Positions 14,695 through 19,319 of a stretch of DNA of 19,319 bases are shown one piece after another; the stretch's first letter is position 1, and each line of letters starts with the position of its first letter. The notes beneath the pieces are model-generated. The model had not been told where the DNA came from, ran no database searches, and worked only from the letters and a program-made list of their open reading frames with translations. The translations under genes were made by a program, and so were the position numbers. This stretch comes from Baffinella frigidus (Eukaryota > Cryptophyceae > Cryptomonadales > Baffinellaceae): positions 1,080,869 through 1,100,187 of the forward strand of contig MU646356.1 in assembly GCA_026770585.1 (NCBI GenBank). Reading direction: 5' to 3'.

Positions 14695-14741
14695 TTGACA
14701 TCTCACCCGAAAGTTGACATGTCAACTTTCCGCGCTCGCAG

Positions 14742-14820
14742 GATGTTGGAACACATCATGAGCGAGACTCTCGATCAGGAGGTCAACGACGTGGTGTGGC
14801 GCTGCCTCGGCTACGCACAG
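14742..14820 (+). CDS. DUF1823 protein, exon 3
   Basis: Seen: acceptor CGCTCGCAG at 14741, one base completing the arginine codon, then 26 codons reading MLEHIMSETLDQ and EVNDVVWRCLGYAQ, donor GTGCAT at 14821, phase 0. In the DUF1823 family the conserved core begins with a segment like TVNQLVWxYLGY; VNDVVWRCLGY matches it. Choice of this copy: it is the only one of about eight that continues into the second half of the exon. The second half has its own stray copy at 15801-15838. Alternative use of the upstream acceptors would repeat the MLEHIMSETLDQ segment in the protein. Confidence 0.85.
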
Positions 14821-14973
14821 GTGCATTTTGGTAACGGTCTTTCGGTAACGGTCTTTCGGTCGTACCGGTTTGTACCAGGGATTGCCGATTTCCCTGCGAC
14901 CACTAGGGTTTAGGTCCGGACAGGAGCCTACCCTGGGTCAAATCGTGAATAATCCTTTATCGCAAAAGTTAAC

Positions 14974-15700
14974 ACGTTTGTACCACTATAATACTTATTA
15001 GATCGTTTAGTACCAGAATCCATTCATGACGGATTCCTGGGATTTCTAGGACCCACAGAGGAAAATGATGTTAAGTTGGCAGATTTCATCCCGGGTCAGC
15101 TCTTGTCCCGTGCAGGGTAGTTGCCTGCTGAGCCTACGGTATTGAATACGGTAGGCCGTAGGACGGTCCTAGCGCTCCTATTGTACTTTTCGGGTCAGCG
15201 CGGATTTTCTCGAGGTCGGGTCGGGGTGTCGGGAAATAAAAATCTCGATAATTGGTGCGTCCATCTAAAGTTTAATGCTATCTTATGCATTGATATGATG
15301 GCAAGATGCACCCCCCACCCATAATATGTCACAAATACTAGAGCCCTTTTTCGATATTTTCGATTTTTCCCGACTCCCCGACCCCGACCCAAAATCCGCG
15401 CTGACCCGAAAAGTACAATACAAGACACCCGGGTTAGGGTTCAGGTTTTATATTTTTTTTAAAGTTGACACGTGTGCACCACTATAATACTTGTTAGATC
15501 ATTTAGTACCAGAATCCATTCATCACGGGGTCCTGGGATTTCCAGGACCCACAGAGGAAAATGATGTTAAGTTGGCAGATTTCATCCCGGGTCAGCTCGT
15601 GTCCGGTGCAGGGTAGTTGAGCCTACGGTATTGACTACGGTAGGCCGTAGGACGGTCCTACCGCTCCTACGAGACACCCGGGTTAGGGTTCAGGTTTTAC
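14974..15700. repeat. Tandem duplication of about 235 bp, one copy holding an inserted element
   Basis: Copy 1 runs 14974-15180 and resumes at 15421-15448; copy 2 runs 15462-15700 uninterrupted. Shared landmarks: CACTATAATACTT, TAGTACCAGAATCCATTCAT, CCCACAGAGGAAAATGATGT, TACGGTATTGA and GGTTAGGGTTCAGG. The later part contains a family G core. Copy 1 is split by the TA-flanked element at 15181-15418. Confidence 0.9.
15181..15418. mobile_element. TA-flanked inverted-repeat element (Tc1/mariner-like MITE)
   Basis: Ends TTGTACTTTTCGGGTCAG and its exact complement, with roughly 50-bp arms, flanked by TA on both sides (15179-15180 and 15419-15420). The matching site in the sister repeat (CTCCTACGAGACACC, about 15663) is empty, with a single TA. 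About 238 bp, no transposase; a non-autonomous element. Confidence 0.9.
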
Positions 15701-15800
15701 GGTTTACGGTCTACGGTCTACGGTTTGCGGTTTACGGTTTAGGGTTTTTTGTTGAGTGTTTAGGGTTTATGGTTCATGGTTCATGGTTTATGGTTCATGG
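15690..15800. repeat. Degenerate G-rich telomere-like and GGTTTACGG tract
   Basis: TTTACGG, TCTACGG, TTTAGGG and TTCATGG units in succession. It ends directly at a partial exon copy. Confidence 0.75.
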
Positions 15801-15838
15801 TTAACGACGTGGCCTGGCACTGCCTCGGCTACACGCAG
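15801..15838 (+). pseudogene. Partial copy of exon 3 (second half plus donor)
   Basis: TTAACGACGTGGCCTGGCAC, then TGCCTCGGCTACACGCAG, followed by GTGTTT. It encodes NDVAWHCLGYTQ, the complement of the first-half copies upstream. It has no acceptor. Confidence 0.85.
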
Positions 15839-15870
15839 GTGTTTCCCTCGCCTGGCCAGCCCCCGATCTG

Positions 15871-16027
15871 TAGCTCTGTCCCAGTTCAATTTGGGCTCGT
15901 AGATATTTCGACACCCCCCCCCCATTTTTATAGGTAAATTTCATGGGGGGGGTGGTCAAAATTCACCTGTAAAATGGGGGGGGGGGGGGCGAAATATCTA
16001 CGCCCAAATTGAACTGGGACAGAGCTA
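15871..16027. mobile_element. Family I element, copy 2, with C- and G-runs
   Basis: TAGCTCTGTCCCAGTTCAAT and the complement GAACTGGGACAGAGCTA form arms of about 45 bp. The inside carries long C- and G-runs and CACCTGTAAAATGGGG. Confidence 0.85.
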
Positions 16028-16169
16028 GGATTTGTACCAGGCGTTGCCGGGAATCGCCCCCCGCGCTGTTCAAATCTTCCAAGGAAAATGTGACGCTATA
16101 GTCCTCCAAGGGTCAGGACTTGTTGCCGCGTTTCATCGAAGGACAATGTATTAATATAAAAAAATCTCT

Positions 16170-16262
16170 AAAGTCAACTCACCCACAAAACCGTCAACTT
16201 ATTATTTACTATTGCGAATTAAAACATTGAGTTGACGGTTTTGTGGGGGAGTTGACTTTGAC
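16170..16262. mobile_element. Palindrome just upstream of exon 4
   Basis: AAAGTCAACTCACCCACAAA mirrored as GTGGGGGAGTTGACTTT, with CCGTCAACT/AGTTGACGG inside. It ends about 35 bp before the exon 4 acceptor. Confidence 0.8.
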
Positions 16263-16298
16263 TTTAGCCTCACGAGTCGCCGCTGCTGCGTGGTGCAG

Positions 16299-16377
16299 GA
16301 CGCGAGTGGGGAGTGGAACAACGACGCCGTGTTTCCCAAGTGGCGGGACAAATACCCCTCGCCGCCAGACCTCATCG
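16299..16377 (+). CDS. DUF1823 protein, exon 4
   Basis: Seen: acceptor TGGTGCAG at 16298, 26 codons plus one base, donor GTACCC at 16378. It reads DASGEWNNDAVFP and KWRDKYPSPPDLI. DUF1823 proteins have a W at this place and a PxxWRxxYPEPPDFI-like segment; KWRDKYPSPPDLIG matches it. Phase 0 in, phase 1 out, with the final G completed by exon 5 as glycine. A shorter copy of this exon lies at 16941-16996, with the same end phase but without the first third. Confidence 0.88.
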
Positions 16378-16402
16378 GTACCCGCCTTCCCGGCCGTTTT
16401 AA

Positions 16403-16527
16403 TCAGGGAACAAGTATTTTTCTTTTAAAAGCTGGCAATGAAAATTACTACACAACGGGTCACGTCCGAAGCAATTATGTAGTAATTTTCATGGCCAGCG
16501 TTTAAAAAGAAACTACTTGTTCCCGGA
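16403..16527. mobile_element. Palindromic element after exon 4
   Basis: GGGAACAAGTATTTTTCTTT and its mirror AAAGAAACTACTTGTTCCC, continuing through CTGGCAATGAAAATTACTAC/GTAGTAATTTTCATGGCCAG. Arms are about 47 bp around a GGTCACGTCC centre. Confidence 0.85.
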
Positions 16528-16592
16528 TGAGTTTTGGTTTGGCGGGTTTGTACCAGGGATGGGTCGGAAATGGGTCCCCTCGTGGTACGAAT

Positions 16593-16746
16593 CGGACTTC
16601 GAAGGGGTTTCGAATAACCCCTAAGCGTTAAGACCTAGGACCCTACGGAAGGCAACCCGCAGGGACATGGGGGGGGGTCCTACGGATAAGGTAACGGAAA
16701 GGTGGCCCGATTTGGGCCCAAAATCCCTTCGTAGCCCTCTGTGTGG
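16593..16746. mobile_element. Family B element, copy 3, between 53-bp direct repeats
   Basis: CGGACTTCGAAGGGG to CTTCGTAGCCCTCTGTGTGG; the outermost CCACACAG is missing on the left. A 53-bp sequence (GGGTTTGTACCAGGG to ATGAATCGGA) lies directly on each side (16544-16596 and 16748-16800). Confidence 0.85.
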
Positions 16747-16822
16747 AGGGTTTGTACCAGGGAGGGGCCGGGAATCGATCCCCTCGTGGTATGAATCGGA
16801 GTTTGCCAAACGGGGCATGAGC

Positions 16823-17370
16823 CCTACACCCTATACCCTACACCCTACACCCTACACCCTACACCCTACACCCTACACCCTGCACCCTGTACACTGCACA
16901 CTGCACCCTACACCCTACATTGGCCAATCGCACCACGAGAGGAGGACGTGTTTCCGAAGTGGCGGGACAAGTACCCCTCGCCGCCAGACCTCATTGGTAC
17001 CTGTGTCAAATCCTCAATCCTAATCCCTCAACCCTAAACCCCAAACACTAACCCCCAAACCCCAAACCCTAAACCCCAAATCCTGATCCCCAAACCCCAA
17101 ATCCTGATCCCCAAACCCTAGACCCTAAACCCTAAACCCTAAACCCTAAGCCCTAAACCCTAAACCCTAAACCCCAAACCCTATACCCTAAACCCCAAAC
17201 CCTATACCCTAAACTCTAAACCCTAAACCCTGAACCTTAAACCCTAAACCCTAAACCCTAAACCCCAAACCCTAAACCCCAACCTCCGAACCCCAAACCC
17301 CGAACACCAAACCCCAAACACCAAACACCAAACACCAAATACCAAATACCAAATACCAAATACCAAACAA
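16823..17370. repeat. CCCTACA then CCCTAAA-type tracts with an embedded exon copy
   Basis: CCCTACA units (16823-16919), then the exon 4 copy, then CCCTAAA/CCCCAAA variants (17025-17330) grading into ACCAAAT units (17315-17370). The last unit ends five bases before the exon 5 acceptor. Confidence 0.9.
16941..16996 (+). pseudogene. Partial copy of exon 4 (3' two thirds plus donor)
   Basis: Encodes EDVFPKWRDKYPSPPDLIG with only synonymous changes to exon 4 over the shared part, followed by GTACCT. No clear acceptor. The silent differences suggest some age, or conversion from exon 4. Confidence 0.85.
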
Positions 17371-17375
17371 CGCAG

Positions 17376-17422
17376 GAGTGCAGCGGAACTACACCTACTC
17401 GATCGACCGCCCCGTGCAAAAG
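17376..17422 (+). CDS. DUF1823 protein, exon 5
   Basis: Seen: acceptor CAACGCAG at 17375 after a long telomere-like tract, 47 nt, donor GTGCGT at 17423. In phase with exon 4 it reads G-VQRNYTYSIDRPVQK. This corresponds to the variable stretch of DUF1823 between the YPxPPD motif and the SIP motif, where cyanobacterial members have an RPAxVKLTRS-like sequence. Phase 0 out. No duplicate of this exon was seen. Confidence 0.85.
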
Positions 17423-17551
17423 GTGCGTCCTTTTCTCTGCGAACGTCGAGTTGGTTCCACGCAATCTCGATTCGCCCACGCAGCCCCCACGCTCAACCTG
17501 GCTCAACCTTGCAGCAGACTGCGCGAGTCGCAGTGTGCAGTAAGCTTACTG

Positions 17552-17655
17552 TATTCCTTAAGTGCCCAGTAGGCTCATACGCCCTACGGTAGGGCCCTAG
17601 GACCTGCCTAGGGCGAGTTAGGGTGAATATTCACCCTATGGGCACTTCAGGGATA
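17552..17655. mobile_element. Family A element, copy 4
   Basis: TA, TTCCTTAAGTGCCCAGTAGG, core CCCTACGGTAGGGCCCTAGG, GGGCACTTCAGGGA, TA. It abuts the left 105-bp repeat of the next feature. Confidence 0.8.
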
Positions 17656-18025
17656 GTAAGCGATTCCGCGGCAGAACCGTTTCATTGAACGGGTGGGGTG
17701 CTCTCCTGGTGCGGGCGAACCTTCTGTTTCTTCTTTATTACTCTCGATACAGGTCCTAGCCACACAGCGGTCTTCGAAGGAATTTGGAATAACCCCAAAG
17801 CGATAAGACCTAGGACTCTACGGTAGGCAACCCGTAGGGACATAGGGGGGTTCCTGCGGATAAGGTAACGGAAAGGTGGCCCGATTTGTGCCGAAAACCC
17901 CTTCGTAGCCCTCTGTGTGGAGTAATCGAATCCGCGGCTGGACCGTTTCATTAAACGGGGGGGGTGCTCTCCTGGTGCAGGCGAACCTTCTTTTTGTTCT
18001 TTATTACTCTCGATACAGGTCCTAG
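17655..18025. repeat. Direct repeat of 105 bp flanking a family B element
   Basis: 17655-17759 and 17921-18025 match closely (ACCGTTTCATT, GGTGCTCTCCTGGTGC, TTTATTACTCTCGATACAGG, TCCTAG). The element between (17760-17920) fills the gap to the base. The repeat holds the left part of family D. Confidence 0.9.
17760..17920. mobile_element. Family B element, copy 4
   Basis: CCACACAGCGGTCTTCGAAG to CTTCGTAGCCCTCTGTGTGG, with AAAGCGATAAGACCTAGGAC and CTCTACGGTAGGCAACCCG inside. Confidence 0.88.
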
Positions 18026-18084
18026 ATAGGCCCTTAGACCTTGAGTTGAGTGATACACTAGAGTACGTGCGCTTGCTCTCGTGG

Positions 18085-18326
18085 GGCATATATATGGCAT
18101 ATACGTATACCTATAGATGGCATATACGTAACATGAAACCTGAACCCAGGCGAACCAAGCGCTGGTGGCAAGCATTCCGATGGCGCACAAGCAGGGCGTC
18201 AAGATCCAGCTCCGCCCCCTCGGCTTCACAGGTAGACTGACCTCTCTCGGTGAATATATGGTATACACGTATATGTGGCATATAGGAACGTATATGCCAA
18301 TGTGGGAACGTATATGGCATACACCA
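18085..18326. repeat. TATATGGCATATACG repeats on both sides of exon 6
   Basis: Repeated TATATGGCATATACGTA motifs at 18090-18135 and 18250-18326. They form inverted and direct copies around exon 6 and may mark the ends of the duplicated block. Confidence 0.6.
18150..18231 (+). CDS. DUF1823 protein, exon 6
   Basis: Seen: acceptor CTGAACCCAG at 18149, 27 codons plus one base, donor GTAGAC at 18232. It reads ANQALVASIPMAHKQ, then GVKIQLRPLGFTG. DUF1823 members have a RSIPxEHKQxLKxxLGFxG segment; SIPMAHKQ and LRPLGFTG match it with the same spacing. Phase 0 in, phase 1 out. The last 42 bp are copied at 18348-18389. Confidence 0.9.
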
Positions 18327-18347
18327 GGTTTCTTCCTAGTCGCGATA

Positions 18348-18389
18348 GGCAGGGCGTCAAGATCCAGCTCCGCCCTCTCGGCTTCACTG
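18348..18389 (+). pseudogene. Partial copy of exon 6 (3' half plus donor)
   Basis: Matches 18190-18231 with two or three silent changes (QGVKIQLRPLGFTG), then GTACCC. The 5' half is absent. Confidence 0.85.
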
Positions 18390-18445
18390 GTACCCTACAC
18401 CCGCAACCCCAAACCCCAAACCCCAAACCCCAAACCCTAAATCAG

Positions 18446-18490
18446 GTTTCCTGATGGACGGCCTGACCCCAGACCAGATCCGGCGCGCGC

Positions 18491-18492
<2 letters not shown>
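18446..18492 (+). pseudogene. Exon 7 copy 1, cut by a GA microsatellite
   Basis: After AAATCAG it reads GFLMDGLTPDQIRRAQ, in phase with exon 6, then runs into (AG)n where CVNWL should follow. GTCAACTGTCTCACAAAGGG after the microsatellite resembles the continuation but has lost the WLIFY codons. Confidence 0.8.
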
Positions 18493-18521
<29 letters not shown>

Positions 18522-18549
18522 TAGATAGAGAGAGAGAGAGAGAGAGATA
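18491..18549. repeat. GA microsatellite inside an exon copy
   Basis: About 58 bp of AG repeats beginning within the CAG codon of exon 7 copy 1. Confidence 0.95.
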
Positions 18550-18590
18550 GCGTGAGCGTCAACTGTCTCACAAAGGGATTTCGATATCAC

Positions 18591-18712
18591 CTAGCTCTGC
18601 CTGACTTTCATTATATCTCATTCTTAAACGTATTCAAGAGCAGAAATTCTGCACAAAAGGGTGACTATAAAGCCTTTAGGAAGAGCCGTAATTAAAACTC
18701 AGGCAGAGCTAG
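18591..18712. mobile_element. Family I element, copy 3
   Basis: CTAGCTCTGCCTGACTTTCA and AAAACTCAGGCAGAGCTAG. Compared with the related block at 19049-19125 (GGGATTTCAATAATACCCCA), which lacks it, this copy is a later insertion. Confidence 0.85.
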
Positions 18713-18774
18713 AGAATACCCCACAACAGGATTCACGAAACCCCTTCGAAGTCCGCCGTGTGGCATAACCCCTA

Positions 18775-18914
18775 CCACTTAGCAGCGAGCGAAGACCTTT
18801 TCACCTTGAATTCAAACTGAAATTCTGGTTAGGTCCCAGGGCAATGGATAAAATTCTAGTTCAAATCGTTTAGATGGACTGTATCCGTCAAGCCCCCCGG
18901 TGGCTGCTAAGTGG
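18775..18914. mobile_element. Inverted-repeat element between exon 7 copies
   Basis: CCACTTAGCAGC and GCTGCTAAGTGG ends. An inner TTCAAACTGAAATTCTGG pairs imperfectly with CTAGTTCAAATCG-type sequence. Confidence 0.65.
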
Positions 18915-18933
18915 CCCCTAAACCCTCAATCAG

Positions 18934-19009
18934 GTTTTATAATGGACTGTCTCACGCCGAATAAGACCCGGCGGGCGCAGTTTGTCAACTGTCTTACAAA
19001 GGGATTCCG
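18934..19009 (+). pseudogene. Exon 7 copy 2, decayed
   Basis: After CAATCAG it reads GFIMDCLTPNKTRRAQ, then FVNCLTKGF: the conserved WLIFY has become CLTKG. It is followed by a G-rich telomere-like tract and no donor. Confidence 0.8.
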
Positions 19010-19180
19010 TTTAGGGTTAAGGGTTCAGGGTTAAGGGTGTAGGGTCAACTATCTTACAAAGGGATTTCAATAATACCCCATAAGAGGATCCACGAAATCC
19101 CGCCGTAGTCCGCTGCGTGGCGCACTTTCCACTTTCCAATTCCTGAACCCTAAACCCCACACCCTAAAAACCCCAACGCA
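19009..19180. repeat. Telomere-like tracts and duplicated block before last exon
   Basis: G-rich units (19009-19047), then GTCAACTATCTTACAAAGGG and the block to 19125 that resembles 18558-18590 plus 18715-18765, then C-rich CCCTAAA variants up to the acceptor of exon 7. Confidence 0.75.
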
Positions 19181-19181
19181 G

Positions 19182-19268
19182 GTTTCATGATGGACGGTCT
19201 CACGCCGAATAAGACCCGGCGGGCGCAGTGCGTCAACTGGCTTATCTTCTATCGCGACGCCCTCCGCG
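19182..19268 (+). CDS. DUF1823 protein, exon 7 (best of three copies)
   Basis: Seen: acceptor CCCAACGCAG at 19181, then GFMMDGLTPNKTRRAQ, CVNWLIFYRDALRG, with GTAACGG at 19269. The DUF1823 C-terminus has a GxLTPRxTRRAxxVNWLLxY segment; GLTPNKTRRAQCVNWLIFY matches it, whereas the two upstream copies have lost the NWLIFY part. If the GT at 19269 is a donor, the exon ends in phase 1 and the gene continues beyond the window; if not, the frame stays open to the window end (RGNGLFIVVL). The first reading is preferred, because GGTAACGGTCTTT also occurs in intron 3 (14830). Confidence 0.85.
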
Positions 19269-19319
19269 GTAACGGTCTTTTCATCGTTGTTCTAGTTTTC
19301 CTAAACCAGGCGGATTTGT

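Larger units (their letters stand above)
13466..14741 (+). other. DUF1823 intron 2, dominated by telomere-like repeats
   Basis: Begins with a G-rich telomere-like tract (13481-13527), then a family I element (13573-13695), then about 600 bp of CCCTAAA variants (13749-14372) broken by two copies of the start of exon 3. It ends in a cluster of further exon 3 starts (14432-14694). Confidence 0.8.

Noticed and set aside
16749-16820. Possible extra DUF1823 exon reading WYESEFAKRGM
   Set aside because: The sequence is part of a 53-bp direct repeat flanking a family B element, does not match the DUF1823 core, and exons 4 and 5 already join in phase without it.

Overview
This window looks like nuclear DNA of a photosynthetic eukaryote with a secondary, red-algal-type plastid. 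The reasons are that coding sequence is broken into short exons (29 to 721 nt) by GT-AG introns, mostly 0.7 to 1.5 kb; that plant/algal-type telomere repeats (CCCTAAA and variants) are scattered internally; and that one gene begins with a signal peptide followed by a transit peptide with phenylalanine right after the predicted cleavage site (ADA|FSPAAF). A chromerid, stramenopile, cryptophyte, haptophyte or dinoflagellate-like alga would all fit; I cannot name the species.

Two genes on the + strand can be rebuilt exon by exon with matching splice phases. The first (228 to 7213) is the 3' part of a protein kinase gene: catalytic loop (VKPSNILVNK), DFG segment, APE/DIYSLG segment, one or two subdomain X exons, the subdomain XI exon (KRPSA), and a long low-complexity C-terminal exon ending at a TAG. 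Its N-lobe lies off the left edge. The second (13072 to about 19268) encodes a plastid-targeted protein I recognise as DUF1823, a conserved family of cyanobacteria and plastids with no known function to me. Seven exons give about 230 residues; the gene reaches the right edge. A weaker candidate, a small two-helix membrane protein on the - strand (12602 to 12886), lies head to head with the DUF1823 gene in a repeat-free stretch.

The introns and the 7.2 to 12.6 kb interval are packed with short, non-coding, inverted-repeat elements (about 100 to 240 bp, MITE-like). I sort them into families by their ends: A (TCCCTTAAGTGGC, TA flanks), B (CCACACAGCGG), C (GGGGTACCTCGCTCATAAG), D (TTTATTACTCTCGATACAGG), E (CCACACGAGGCTA), F (CCACACGAGAATGCT), G (core TACGGTATTG), I (CTAGCTCTG), J (GGGGTCGCCAAAAGTCAAT), K (CCACACGGTGG), plus single long palindromes. 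Families A, B, C and related pieces share an internal near-palindromic core, CCTACGGTAGG, despite unrelated ends.

The most striking feature is that partial copies of exons, nearly always the end abutting a splice site, are repeated beside or between these elements: the 20-bp end of one kinase exon occurs six times in 550 bp with a different element after most copies, and the last DUF1823 exon occurs three times. Telomere-like tracts in the C-rich orientation repeatedly sit directly upstream of 3' splice sites. Together this suggests insertion and duplication focused on exon-intron borders, possibly an intron-building or intron-expanding process.
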